A DNA stretch of 64,000 nt from Candidatus Nitrosotenuis chungbukensis (GTDB lineage: Archaea; Thermoproteota; Nitrososphaeria; Nitrososphaerales; Nitrosopumilaceae), in NCBI RefSeq assembly GCF_000685395.1, contig NZ_AVSQ01000003.1:61238-125237 (forward strand), read 5' to 3'. The position numbers were made by a program, and so were the translations under genes. Below the pieces are notes generated by a model. The model was not told where the DNA came from and did no database searches. It saw only the letters and a program-made list of their open reading frames with translations. This document shows, piece after piece, positions 1 through 9,009 of the stretch (positions are counted from its first letter, which is position 1; each line of letters begins with the position of its first letter).

Positions 1-435
1 ATTTGAATATGTTTTGATTACCCATTTTGCATTAGGAGCCCAATCATAAACTGAATAGAATTTTGTATAACGCTGCAGGTCTTTGATCATTCGTTTGTGA
101 ACGCCTCTTGTAGCACTGTAAATAACAGGTATGGTAAGCGCTTTTTGTATGTGTTCTGTTGTGTAAGGTTTGATTGTACTGTGAATAACTATCCCCTGAG
201 GATTCTTTTCTTTTACAGTCTTGATCACTATGCTCTCAAAATTATCAGTGTATGGAATACAAAAGTGGATTAATGATATAGGATTATCTTTGACTGTTTC
301 ATAATGTTTCTGATCCATTTTTTGGGGGTCTATATCAAAACCTATTGCCTGGATTGATTTTTTAAGTACTTTAAGTATAGGAATGCCAATTTCTCCCAAC
401 CCCATTACAAGATCATAATGTTTTGAAGTCAACAT
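1..435 (-). CDS. NAD-binding sugar-dehydrogenase-like protein, 3' end cut by window edge
   Basis: The open frame starts at ATG 435 and runs off the left edge without a stop, giving 145 visible residues. The N terminus has a Rossmann fold: a glycine loop GLGEIG near residues 12-17 and an acidic end of strand 2 (GFDID, about 33-37). Further strands follow (LIHFCIPYTDN, GIVIHSTIKP), the pattern of the UDP-glucose/GDP-mannose dehydrogenase N-terminal domain, where the STI/STV segment follows strand 5. The catalytic part lies outside the window, so enzyme activity cannot be judged. It is the outermost gene of the glycan island seen here. Alternative: another 6-phosphogluconate-dehydrogenase-like NAD protein. 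Confidence 0.72.
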   Translation of the reverse strand, partial: MLTSKHYDLVMGLGEIGIPILKVLKKSIQAIGFDIDPQKMDQKHYETVKDNPISLIHFCIPYTDNFESIVIKTVKEKNPQGIVIHSTIKPYTTEHIQKALTIPVIYSATRGVHKRMIKDLQRYTKFYSVYDWAPNAKWVIKTYSN

Positions 436-772
436 AGATCAGTCTTATGTTGACATATATCAATTTACAATTACAACGACATCAGATCGTAGCTAAGGGG
501 ATAATGGATGAAAATTCGTGATTCTAACACAGATGGTTAATAAGTAAATTTTACTTTCTCCGTTTAAGACGTAAGGTAGCGTTATGTATCAGACTCAAAA
601 ATCAAAATGTTATTTTTTCACCACGTATAACATGAGAGGGCAAGAGATGTTAATGATGTAAAAAACTTGGATTATCCATAAGGGAGATAATCTCGTTTCC
701 GCCCTATCCAAATATGCCTAAAAAATAGCAAGTGTGTCATTGATCCAATAAAGAATAATTGACAGAAAAAGA
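436..772. other. Intergenic stretch, no gene seen
   Basis: About 337 AT-rich bases lie between the start of the truncated dehydrogenase-like gene and the stop of the secreted hydrolase gene. I see no open frame with a plausible protein, no tRNA-like fold and no long inverted repeat. It should contain the promoter for the leftward gene ending at position 1. Confidence 0.5.
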
Positions 773-1903
773 CTAACTAGCATCCATCATTTGGATTATC
801 TTATCAAGCGAAATCGAAGATATCGAATGGTATTGATTATTTTCATCTATAAATATGGAAAAGTTGCCTTTGCCGAGCTGCGATAAAATGCCTTGTATTT
901 CATCTTCATAAGTTTTGTATTGATCACCAGATAAACAGCAGGGATCATATTTGTTAAAGATTTGTAGTTGTTCTCTTCCATCTCCGTATGAAGCCATTAT
1001 GTATTGATCCAAATAATTGGCTATCATATAGAATTTCGGTACGGTTTGTTCATAATCACCCATATTTTTTGGATTATTGAATCGCAAAAACATTGGAGCC
1101 GTTCCTGCTACCGGAAAGCTTTTTTCTATTCTGGGATCTATAGCCGAATACACTCCTGTCGTCCATCCACCTCCAGATATGCCCATCATGTAATAGTGCT
1201 CAAAATCATATTGTTGATCTAAATAGTTAAGCGATGATGATACTGGTTCAATAAAGAATTTGAGGGGTGAAAAATTCTCAGTTTCCAAGAATTGCAAGTC
1301 GTTATGATAAACAAGTTTGAATTTACCAAAATGTTCCGACTCGATTACAGGATTAGTATTTTGTCCTGTCAGAGGCATCGAAAATGCTAGAACCGAATAT
1401 TTGTTCTGCAGTAGTGTCCGAATTGTTTCTTTACCTTTAACAAAGTCGCCATCATGACCTTGATGATAAACGACAAGCTTGTTGTTACCGTCCTTGGCCA
1501 AAAATAGATAAGGATAAGAATTTACTCCATACTCCATAAGAATTGAAAATCTATCTATACGTTCTAAATTTTCCATGTCAGAATATCTGTCATCGACTAT
1601 GTTTGATTCTATACTGTCCGGAATTTTAGTAAGAAATGTTTCGTTATCTTTAAAGACATAATTAATTAATTTAGCACGTTTTTCGAGGATATCTTGTTCG
1701 CTTGTAATGTGAATTATTGACGCTATATCAAATTCAACGTATGTATCAAGTATTGGATAGTCATCTTCTTTGCCTTGTAACTTATCGAACAGTACATTTA
1801 AAATTTCATAAGGAGGAATTTTGAAAGTGCCAACAATAATTCCGTAAGAAAAAGAGCTGATAACAATTAAGAATAATAATAAAATAATTTTTTTTTGTAA
1901 CAA
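773..1903 (-). CDS. Secreted or membrane-anchored alpha/beta hydrolase
   Basis: A 376-residue protein. Residues 5-26 are a strongly hydrophobic helix after KK, a signal peptide or N-terminal anchor, so the catalytic part should act outside the cell. The nucleophile elbow is GISGGG at 241-246, with Ser243 the likely nucleophile. HQGHDG at 147-152 lies where the oxyanion/strand-3 loop of alpha/beta hydrolases sits, and His359 (YHSIS) is the candidate catalytic His. Family knowledge supports a serine esterase or peptidase fold; the substrate is unknown. Its place in a glycan cluster suggests deacylation of a surface glycan, lipid or S-layer modification, which is inference. The next gene upstream on the same strand is a GNAT 33 nt away, so the two could be co-transcribed. 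Confidence 0.7.
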   Translation of the reverse strand: MLQKKIILLLFLIVISSFSYGIIVGTFKIPPYEILNVLFDKLQGKEDDYPILDTYVEFDIASIIHITSEQDILEKRAKLINYVFKDNETFLTKIPDSIESNIVDDRYSDMENLERIDRFSILMEYGVNSYPYLFLAKDGNNKLVVYHQGHDGDFVKGKETIRTLLQNKYSVLAFSMPLTGQNTNPVIESEHFGKFKLVYHNDLQFLETENFSPLKFFIEPVSSSLNYLDQQYDFEHYYMMGISGGGWTTGVYSAIDPRIEKSFPVAGTAPMFLRFNNPKNMGDYEQTVPKFYMIANYLDQYIMASYGDGREQLQIFNKYDPCCLSGDQYKTYEDEIQGILSQLGKGNFSIFIDENNQYHSISSISLDKIIQMMDAS

Positions 1904-1936
1904 TATTAAGATGATTTGTGCCTAGGATAAAAAGTA

Positions 1937-2362
1937 TTAGTCCAGTTCTTTTTCAAACCAGTACATTTTTAATTTATAATTATTTTTTTCAAAAAGTTGT
2001 TTACTGTTTAGATTATCTGCTCTTACTGAGCCTCTGAGTTTTTTTATATTCAATTTTTTGGCTTCGTTTTCAAGTAGTTGCAACATTTTAGTACCAACCC
2101 CCTTATTTTGATATTCTTTTACAACCAAGATATTAATTTCTAAGTCTAGAATTCGTATGTAACCTACCACATTATTATCCATTATCGCCATCCACTGATG
2201 AAAATGTGGATTTGTCAGTTGTTTTTCCATGTATTCATAATGCTCTTTCTTTGTAAGAGGCCTATCTTGAAGAATAAACGATCCGAGATAGAATTGATTT
2301 CGTAAATCTAGAATAATATCCCAATCATCTCTAGTACAGGATCGAAGATGTATGTTCATCAT
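1937..2362 (-). CDS. GNAT-family N-acetyltransferase
   Basis: A 141-residue single-domain protein. The acetyl-CoA pyrophosphate-binding loop QNKGVG is at residues 85-90, preceded by the beta4 strand (INILVVKEY) and followed by the helix TKMLQLLENEAKK, the classic GNAT motif A. The C-terminal strand LRGSVRADNLNSKQLFEKN fits motif B. It transfers an acetyl group to an amine; in a glycan cluster an amino sugar is a natural guess, but the sequence does not show the acceptor. Two adjacent ATG codons (2362 and 2359) could both start it. Confidence 0.85.
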   Translation of the reverse strand: MMNIHLRSCTRDDWDIILDLRNQFYLGSFILQDRPLTKKEHYEYMEKQLTNPHFHQWMAIMDNNVVGYIRILDLEINILVVKEYQNKGVGTKMLQLLENEAKKLNIKKLRGSVRADNLNSKQLFEKNNYKLKMYWFEKELD

Positions 2363-2410
2363 TGGATAAAAAGATCAGACAGATATATTGATTTTTTATG
2401 TCTGAATAAA

Positions 2411-3397
2411 TCACTTAAATTCTTTTATTAATTCAACTAGCGATTCAATGCCCTTATCATTGTTAAAATTTTTCATCGCGTGATCCCTTCCAAGATTGGC
2501 CATTTCTTTCCATTTTGGATTATTAATATCAGACAGATATTCTTGGAATTTTTCTTTATAGTTTTTTTCATTGATAAATATTGCATTTTCGCCATCTCTA
2601 TAACCTAAATTTTTTCCATAATTTTTGTCTGTTATTTCCATGAATGTGAGGCATCCCGCCGCAGGCATTTCAAAGTATTTCATAGTATAGATATCAGTAG
2701 TGGCAGCTATTGCTGTAGCGTATTTCTGAAGTAATAATGGGTACTTGTCGCCAACATATTCATGCCCAAGCGTTGTGGTATAATCAACATATGGAAGGCT
2801 ATTGCACATAGTTCTTAGTTTGTAGTGTTTGATTGGGTCTCCCTCCCCTTTTGTCAGTTTGGCAAATATACGATTGGTAAGTTTGGTGCTTGCAACTGCA
2901 CCAGAATTCAGAATTTTATCTTTTATTCTCTCTTCAAAAGGAATAACATTTTGATATAATGATGGTTCGACACCATATAAAATGCACTTGTAGTTGAAGT
3001 TTTTTGGATAATACTTGTAAAAAAAATCCGAGGCATATGTTCCAAAATATCCATCTATTTTGTATTTTTCTTGGCTTGCTTTTACATCATATTTGGTTGC
3101 ATCCCACGGATCACCAATTTTGACAATCACCGGTATATTCGAATTTTTTATTCCTAACAACTCGTCTGGAACACAGTTTGCCCAGAAGTTTTGATCTTCA
3201 TAGAGCAGAATTGCATCTGTTTTATCTCGAATTTTATCAACATCAAAGCCTTTGTCACATAAATAATATTGTACATCAACATCTTTGTTACGCGTAAGTG
3301 CTTTTAACAACAAATTTCTGTGCTGAGTAAAAAAATTATGTTCTGATAACCCTAAACAGTCTTTATAGATAAACGCGACTTGAATTTTTCTTTCCAA
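2411..3397 (-). CDS. GT-B fold glycosyltransferase
   Basis: A 328-residue cytosolic protein with no membrane segments. The C-terminal third (about 225-328) has the layout of glycosyltransferase group 1: a helix carrying KYFEMPAAGCLTFME, a short loop with GENAIFI, then a helix ending in a GRDHAMKNFNND-like segment. The N-terminal half looks like a divergent GT-B donor domain (VAFIYKD, AILLYEDQNF, IPVIVKIGDPWD). It probably adds a sugar to a lipid-linked or surface glycan; donor and acceptor are unknown. The frame starts at TTG 3397. It lies in a leftward run with the two-TM gene upstream. Confidence 0.75.
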   Translation of the reverse strand: MERKIQVAFIYKDCLGLSEHNFFTQHRNLLLKALTRNKDVDVQYYLCDKGFDVDKIRDKTDAILLYEDQNFWANCVPDELLGIKNSNIPVIVKIGDPWDATKYDVKASQEKYKIDGYFGTYASDFFYKYYPKNFNYKCILYGVEPSLYQNVIPFEERIKDKILNSGAVASTKLTNRIFAKLTKGEGDPIKHYKLRTMCNSLPYVDYTTTLGHEYVGDKYPLLLQKYATAIAATTDIYTMKYFEMPAAGCLTFMEITDKNYGKNLGYRDGENAIFINEKNYKEKFQEYLSDINNPKWKEMANLGRDHAMKNFNNDKGIESLVELIKEFK

Positions 3398-3431
3398 CAG
3401 TATTTGTAGATTACGAGCAAACCAAGATAAA

Positions 3432-3890
3432 CTAATCTAATTTCATGGTCTTTTTTGTAGAATGAGTTCTTAGTTCACTTTTTAGCTTTGAAATTCGATT
3501 AATTTCTTCATCTGTTAATTTTTCATTTTGTGATATCTTTGTCAATAATTCCAATATCTCTACACATAATGGTATAGTTATTTCTGAATTTTGGAGTATC
3601 CGTTTGAAATGAGGATTTGTTTCAATAGTAATATCAGCTTCGGCTTTGAACCCTTCAGTTTTTTTGTAATGAAGATATCCTATAAGAGTCAGCACAGGTA
3701 ATACAATTAGTGCACCAATAGCCGCATACTGGGTAAATGTGGGGAATAATTCCTTTAGTGAGGGCATTTTTTCTATTGCTAAATAGTACGTAACTGTTAG
3801 CGTATTTACTGCTCCAAGTATGAAAGCAAAGTATGTACTCCAGCCAGTTCTAAAATAATACCATGAACGAAAAATAAGTCCTTTTTTCAT
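3432..3890 (-). CDS. Two-helix membrane protein of unknown function
   Basis: A 152-residue protein with two predicted membrane helices, about residues 17-39 (starting WSTYFAFILGA) and 54-73 (AAIGALIVLPVLTLIGYL). A soluble C-terminal tail of some 78 residues follows, rich in Lys and Glu and probably helical. I do not recognise a catalytic motif. A short N-terminal positive patch (KKGLIFRSWYYFR) suggests the N terminus and tail are cytosolic. It sits 34 nt upstream of a glycosyltransferase on the same strand, so it may be a partner or anchor for glycan assembly, which is inference from position only. Confidence 0.7.
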   Translation of the reverse strand: MKKGLIFRSWYYFRTGWSTYFAFILGAVNTLTVTYYLAIEKMPSLKELFPTFTQYAAIGALIVLPVLTLIGYLHYKKTEGFKAEADITIETNPHFKRILQNSEITIPLCVEILELLTKISQNEKLTDEEINRISKLKSELRTHSTKKTMKLD

Positions 3891-3964
3891 ATGATGATGA
3901 TTTTAGTTTTCGTATATCAATATTAAGTAGCTAGGCAACTTTTGGCATTGATTGGTTTCATTAA

Positions 3965-4951
3965 TCAGGACTTCCATTGGTAACCGTCAAGAATTTTTAG
4001 GTCAAATCCAGACCACCAGTTCTTGTTGTTAAGATACCAGTTAACAGTATCAGTCAAGCCTTGTTCAAAATCTATCTTTGGTTTCCATTGCATAGTGTTT
4101 TGAATTTTAGTTGAATCCATACTATATCGGTCATCATGTCCTGGACGGTTCTCGGCAAACTCAAAATTATCAGATGGTTTTCCCATTATCGATAATATTT
4201 TTTTTACCACAGTTAATACATCATATTCATTTTGTGCCGCAATATTGTATTTTTCGCCATCAATGCCATCATGAATTAATGTGGAGATAGCACTGCAATG
4301 ATCATCTACATGAATCCAATCTCGCATTCCTTTTCCATTATTATAAATTGGAATTTTTTTATCATGATATGCTAAGATGATTGTTTTTGGGATTAGTTTT
4401 TCAATAAATTGTCTTGGACCGTAATTATTTGTACATCTGGTAATTATTGCTTTTACACCATAAGTAATTATGTATGAATTTACTAATAATTCGGCAGAAG
4501 CTTTTGATGAGGAATAAGGACTGGAGGGATTCAGTTTAGAATCCTCTATTGCGCTACCAGATTTTAAATTACCAAATACTTCGTCGGTGGAAATCTGAAT
4601 GAGTCTTTTTTTATGCTTTTTTAATAATTCTAATATTGTAAAAACACCAATTATGTTGGAATCAATAAACGGTTTCGCGTTAGCAATACTTCTGTCAACG
4701 TGGGACTCGGCAGCAAAATTAATTATTTGATCACAGTCTCGAATTAATTTTTCCATTACAACCTGATCCGTTATGTTTCCTTTAACGAATCTATAGTTGT
4801 CGGAATTCTCTATTTCTGTCAGATTAAGTCTGTTTGAACCTGGAAGTTCATCATCAACGTTTACTATTTTGTAATTTGGATAATTTTTTAGAATATGCAG
4901 AATAAAGTTACTTCCGATAAACCCAAGACCTCCAGTTACCAGTAATTTCAT
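3965..4951 (-). CDS. rmlB: dTDP-glucose 4,6-dehydratase-like SDR
   Basis: A 328-residue extended short-chain dehydrogenase. The NAD-binding loop GGLGFIG is at residues 7-13. STDEVFG at 121-127 carries the Asp-Glu pair typical of nucleotide-sugar 4,6-dehydratases, and the catalytic Tyr-x3-Lys is YSSSK at 146-150. The NNYGPRQ segment and the RPGHDDRYSMD segment near the C terminus are also typical of RmlB. It would make a 4-keto-6-deoxy nucleotide sugar. No rmlA, rmlC or rmlD follows, so the product may be used by an unseen enzyme and the true nucleotide could be UDP or dTDP. Function by family is strong; the exact substrate is inferred. Confidence 0.85.
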   Translation of the reverse strand: MKLLVTGGLGFIGSNFILHILKNYPNYKIVNVDDELPGSNRLNLTEIENSDNYRFVKGNITDQVVMEKLIRDCDQIINFAAESHVDRSIANAKPFIDSNIIGVFTILELLKKHKKRLIQISTDEVFGNLKSGSAIEDSKLNPSSPYSSSKASAELLVNSYIITYGVKAIITRCTNNYGPRQFIEKLIPKTIILAYHDKKIPIYNNGKGMRDWIHVDDHCSAISTLIHDGIDGEKYNIAAQNEYDVLTVVKKILSIMGKPSDNFEFAENRPGHDDRYSMDSTKIQNTMQWKPKIDFEQGLTDTVNWYLNNKNWWSGFDLKILDGYQWKS

Positions 4952-5033
4952 AACAGGCTCAAATTTCCCTTCATTATTTAATCTTGTTTAATGTAAGATG
5001 TTTGGTAATTTAATTTAGGTAACACTGCATAAT

Positions 5034-5690
5034 TTATTTTTGTAGAATAAACTGGTTATTTTTTATTTGTATTAATTTAATTAAACCAGCATTAACAAAC
5101 TCGTCGACTGCTTTTTTAACGCCTCCTTCACACCATCCGCCATCATAATAATCATCTCCAGCTATTATTCCGCCATCTTTTACTTTTTTAATACAGAGAA
5201 TTAGATCTTTTTTTACAAACTCATAGAGATGATTTCCATCTATGTATACCCAGTCAAAATAATTATCTTCAAACATAGAAAGAATTTTTTCCGAGGGGCC
5301 TCTATTGATAATTATTTTGTCTTTCCTAATTTCGTTTTTGAATCTATTTCGAACATTCTCATATTTTTCGTCCATCATTTTTTGACTAGGAACGTTCTCA
5401 CGCCCGTATGGTGTAGCATCATAGAATTCATCACTTTCAAACTTCCAAGGATCAATTAGATGAAGTTTGTTGGGCATTACAATTTCAAGAATTCTTTCGG
5501 AAAAGTCTCCGTCATTAACCCCTATTTCAGCACCGGTGGAAAATTTAGGTAATATCTGTAATAAGAAATCGCGCGATGTGGAAGATTGTGAGTGTAGTCT
5601 ATCATGCAGTTTGTTGCCCAGTTTTGTATTTAATAAAACTCCATATCCATTACGTCCAACGATACATTTGATTAATTTCTTTAGCAACAT
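5034..5690 (-). CDS. Class I SAM-dependent methyltransferase
   Basis: About 218 residues from ATG 5690; a TTG two codons upstream at 5696 is also possible. SAM-binding motif I is AEIGVNDGDFSE, followed by an acidic loop (HLIDPW) and a motif-IV-like segment FDWVYIDGNHLY, as in the Methyltransf_24 type of small-molecule methyltransferases. AGDDYYDGGW near the C terminus is consistent. In this neighbourhood a sugar or glycan methylation role is likely but the acceptor is unknown. The gene faces away from the uridylyltransferase gene, and they share about 165 nt of upstream DNA. Confidence 0.78.
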   Translation of the reverse strand: MLLKKLIKCIVGRNGYGVLLNTKLGNKLHDRLHSQSSTSRDFLLQILPKFSTGAEIGVNDGDFSERILEIVMPNKLHLIDPWKFESDEFYDATPYGRENVPSQKMMDEKYENVRNRFKNEIRKDKIIINRGPSEKILSMFEDNYFDWVYIDGNHLYEFVKKDLILCIKKVKDGGIIAGDDYYDGGWCEGGVKKAVDEFVNAGLIKLIQIKNNQFILQK

Positions 5691-5854
5691 GCCCAATAAC
5701 GAGAACAGTTAATGCCTTTTTAAAAGTCATTTTAATTTCTGTCAAGTTAACAAAATGACAGATTATTTCAAGCACAGATTAGTTTTGAAAAGCCTTGATG
5801 CATACACATTATTTTTACTATTCATTTTTATAGTAAATATTAAGAGACATATTC

Positions 5855-6718
5855 GTGGTTGATACTGCAGTCATACCAGTTGCAGGTCTAGGGACCAGAT
5901 TGCTTACATTGACAAAAGATAATCCCAAGGAGATGGTACCAGTTTTTACAAAATCATTCAATGAGCTTGTTTTGAGACCTTTAATTGAGCACATATTTTT
6001 GCATTTGTTTGATTCTGGGATAAAGAATTTTTTCTTTATAGTTGGGAAAAAAAAGCGTTCAATTGAAGACCATTTCACTCCAGAAAGAAATTATCAGGAA
6101 TATTTGAAAAAAAAAGATCTTAATTATCGGGATTTATTGGAAGACTTTTACAAGAAAATTGAAAAGTCGAACATTGTTTGGATTAATCAGAATTCTCCAA
6201 GAGGATTTGGCGCGGCCATTTTAAATGCTAAAGAGATTGTGGGTTCTAAACCGTTTTTGGTTCATGCTGGAGACGCATATGTCAGAGGCAATTCCAAACA
6301 CATCTTGAAATTGATTAAAGCATATGAACGAAATCAGTCGGACATAATTTTTTATTTGAAAGCAATTCAAAACCCGCGAGCTTATGGAGTTGCAGAGGTA
6401 TCAAAGATCAATAGAGAGGTTTTTCAGGTGCATCGAGTTGAAGAAAAACCAAAACGACCAAAAAGCAATCTTGCCATTATGCCGATCTATGTATTTAATT
6501 CCAAAATTTTTGATGCACTCTTAAAAATAAAACCCGGTTTTGGTAATGAGCTACAACTTACTGACGCGATCCAAAAAATAATAGACTTGGGCGGAAATGT
6601 AAGAGCAATGAAGTTCAACAAGATGGATGATTGTATAGATATTGGAACTCCTGAAAATTATTATCATGCGCTGTCAATTTCCTATGCCGACAGTAAGAAG
6701 AACAGACAAACAATTTAA
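5855..6718 (+). CDS. UTP-glucose-1-phosphate uridylyltransferase-like nucleotidyltransferase
   Basis: A 287-residue protein starting at GTG 5855. The N terminus has the sugar nucleotidyltransferase signature IPVAGLGTRLLT (residues 7-18) followed by KEMVPV, which matches GalU-type enzymes. GFGAAILNAKE and HAGDAYV fit the nucleotide-binding loop and the metal-binding Asp. EEKPKRPKSNLAIMPIYVF matches the sugar-binding region. It should activate a hexose-1-phosphate with UTP or dTTP, feeding the dehydratase, epimerase and dehydrogenase in the same island. An AT-rich segment just upstream probably holds the promoter. Whether glucose is the sugar cannot be told. Confidence 0.83.
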   Translation: MVDTAVIPVAGLGTRLLTLTKDNPKEMVPVFTKSFNELVLRPLIEHIFLHLFDSGIKNFFFIVGKKKRSIEDHFTPERNYQEYLKKKDLNYRDLLEDFYKKIEKSNIVWINQNSPRGFGAAILNAKEIVGSKPFLVHAGDAYVRGNSKHILKLIKAYERNQSDIIFYLKAIQNPRAYGVAEVSKINREVFQVHRVEEKPKRPKSNLAIMPIYVFNSKIFDALLKIKPGFGNELQLTDAIQKIIDLGGNVRAMKFNKMDDCIDIGTPENYYHALSISYADSKKNRQTI

Positions 6719-6775
6719 CACCTAATCGGTTTACAAGACCAAGAAAATCAAAATTTTGAGAAATACACAGATAGG

Positions 6776-7816
6776 TTATTTTTTGCCATTAACGCTTATT
6801 CCACTTTCAACTTCCTTAAAATGAGTTATTGACACGTTGATATCTTTGAACCATTTACGTACCTCATCTGGCGTATGTCTATAGGCAAATTTTGGATAAT
6901 ACCAATCATAATTTACGCCGATGCTCCGTTGCAAGTCGTCATCTTCTGCCCAAAAACATTTGAGAAAATACCAGTAGATGAATCGTTGAACATCATATGT
7001 TCCAGCTTTTATTTGTAGAATTGGAATATCGCGCGGTATTGTTATCTTCTTTTTTAGTTTGGAGAGCGCTTTGCCAAGATAAGCCATATCTTTTGAGAAC
7101 TCCATGCATTCGTTTTCTGTCATGTTAGTTGTGAATTGTCGTATGTAATCATCAGCAAATTCCCTCATTGGTGCTTTTTTATTGTAGACATATATTGAAA
7201 TCAGTCCATTTTTTTGTAGAAATTTTGTCAAATATTTGAACGATGTTTCGGTATCTTTTGTGTGATGTAAGACTTGGTCTGAGCAGACAAAATCAAAAAA
7301 TTGTTTTTTGAAGGGGAGCTTACGCAAGTCTGCTTGGATGAAGTGAATATTGCTTGTTGCTCCATATTTTTTGTAGGCAAATTCTATACTCATGCTTGCG
7401 TCAATTGCGAAAACTTGCGCGTCTGGATTTGACGAAAACAGTTTAGCACTGTTGCCTATACCAGTACCAGCATCAAGAATCTTGGTTCGAGTTTTCAGAA
7501 ATTTATTCAAATTTTGAGTATTTTTCCATCCAAATCTATCTAAAAACCAATTTCTCTGATAGAGAAACCATTTTTTATCATGGTATGATTTGTTGAATTT
7601 TTTCCATTTGGACGAGAATGCATCTTCTGTCTTAACAAAGCCGTCAGTTTTATCAACGACAAATCGAGGTATGCCCCTAATAATGTTAAATTTATGACCT
7701 TTAGGACACGTGAGTTTTCCATCTATTACTTCATCCTTCTTTGTAGTCTTAGATTTAAGCGTAAGATCTTTACCGCATTCCGGACATATGACGTAATTTA
7801 CTAAAATGCTTTTCAA
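6776..7816 (-). CDS. SAM methyltransferase with N-terminal zinc ribbon
   Basis: A 346-residue protein. Residues 1-55 form a Trm112-like zinc ribbon (CPEC at 11-14, CPKGH at 37-41, then the typical IRGIPRFV). The class I methyltransferase core follows, with motif I LDAGTGIGN at 114-122, an acidic residue at the end of strand 2 (FAIDAS), and CSDQVLHHTKD. The C-terminal 130 residues are rich in aromatic residues. This two-part layout is common among glycan and small-molecule methyltransferases in biosynthetic clusters. The acceptor is unknown. It converges with the uridylyltransferase gene, with 57 nt between stops. Confidence 0.8.
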   Translation of the reverse strand: MKSILVNYVICPECGKDLTLKSKTTKKDEVIDGKLTCPKGHKFNIIRGIPRFVVDKTDGFVKTEDAFSSKWKKFNKSYHDKKWFLYQRNWFLDRFGWKNTQNLNKFLKTRTKILDAGTGIGNSAKLFSSNPDAQVFAIDASMSIEFAYKKYGATSNIHFIQADLRKLPFKKQFFDFVCSDQVLHHTKDTETSFKYLTKFLQKNGLISIYVYNKKAPMREFADDYIRQFTTNMTENECMEFSKDMAYLGKALSKLKKKITIPRDIPILQIKAGTYDVQRFIYWYFLKCFWAEDDDLQRSIGVNYDWYYPKFAYRHTPDEVRKWFKDINVSITHFKEVESGISVNGKK

Positions 7817-7895
7817 TTCAAATTAACCCCCTGAGTAACTAAATAAAAATTAATTGCAAGTCAAACGGGATTAGCTTTAAGCTCATCACTGCAAC

Positions 7896-8801
7896 CTAAT
7901 GTAGGCGTTTCTTCGCAAGAAGATGGCCTTGAAATGTTTTTTGTGGTGTATACATAGAATTTAATATTGAAACCTTGAATCCGTATGATTCAAGCCGTTT
8001 TTTAATGTCCAAACAGCCAGAATGGAATTCTATTAGTATTGCATCAAATTTTTTAATAGTTTTATCAGATGACAAGTTTATAACATCATATTCGCATCCC
8101 TCACAGTCCATTTTTAAAATCAATCCATTTTCATCATATTTAGACAATATTTCATCCAGAGTAGTTACTGGAATAGATACTCCACCATCATCGAGTGGGA
8201 TCTGAAATGTTTCACCACTTTGTTCGTAATTAATTTTGATAGTTCCTGATCTACCACCAAGGGCTGAGTTTATGATTTGTATTTTTCCCGCCATGTTATT
8301 ATATGCTATATTTTTTGAGGCATATTCGAAAAACTTAGGTTGCGGTTCAAGCATAATAGTTTCTTTTGCGCCCAGTGTAGCAAAAAGTAATGAACTGTCA
8401 CCGATATTTCCGCCCACATCAATTACCACTTTATCTTTTACTGGAAGTTTCGAGTAGATATCCTCTGTAAAGATTTCTACATCCAACGTATCATAATAAA
8501 AAAATGATAATTTTTTCCCATGAGAATTAATGATCATAACATCATTATCAAAATCGATTACATTTTCTAGACGTTTAAGAATAATCGAAAGATGCGATTT
8601 ATGTTTTACAGAAATTTTATTTCCATTTTTTGTCACTATCGTGAAAGGGAATGATTTTTCCTTCATTTTTTTAATGGTGTTCACGGGGTTTTTAAAATTA
8701 GAAAAAATATGCATAAGCGCATTAATATAAAATAGATACCGACGAATTTTGTAAAAATAAATTGAATAAAGTTTACTTTTTAGAATTAAAGTTGTGTTCA
8801 T
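7896..8801 (-). CDS. FkbM-family methyltransferase
   Basis: About 301 residues from ATG 8801; an in-frame TTG at 8816 adds five residues. Counting from that TTG, motif I is VIDVGGNIGDSS at 131-142, LEPQP is at 156-160, and the FkbM signature KMDCEGCEYD is at 235-244, with the VTTLDEIL segment between. FkbM proteins are O-methyltransferases, often acting on sugar hydroxyls in surface glycans. The N-terminal 90 residues are basic and partly hydrophobic, which may dock it at the membrane. Together with three other methyltransferases here, it points to a heavily methylated glycan. Confidence 0.87.
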   Translation of the reverse strand: MNTTLILKSKLYSIYFYKIRRYLFYINALMHIFSNFKNPVNTIKKMKEKSFPFTIVTKNGNKISVKHKSHLSIILKRLENVIDFDNDVMIINSHGKKLSFFYYDTLDVEIFTEDIYSKLPVKDKVVIDVGGNIGDSSLLFATLGAKETIMLEPQPKFFEYASKNIAYNNMAGKIQIINSALGGRSGTIKINYEQSGETFQIPLDDGGVSIPVTTLDEILSKYDENGLILKMDCEGCEYDVINLSSDKTIKKFDAILIEFHSGCLDIKKRLESYGFKVSILNSMYTPQKTFQGHLLAKKRLH

Positions 8802-9009
8802 GTTAGTTTCTTTCAATATCAGAAATCAAGATGTACTCAATTTAAGGATTTGAGCGTTCTTGAAGTTGTTGATGAAAATGCTTAGTTCCGGTAAATCCAA
8901 ATTTATACATGAAATACGTTGTATATCGATAATGTATTTTAGATAATGAATTTGCAGTATTGATAAATTATACTATATTAAATAAGGCGTTCAAGACTTA
9001 ATCAAAATC

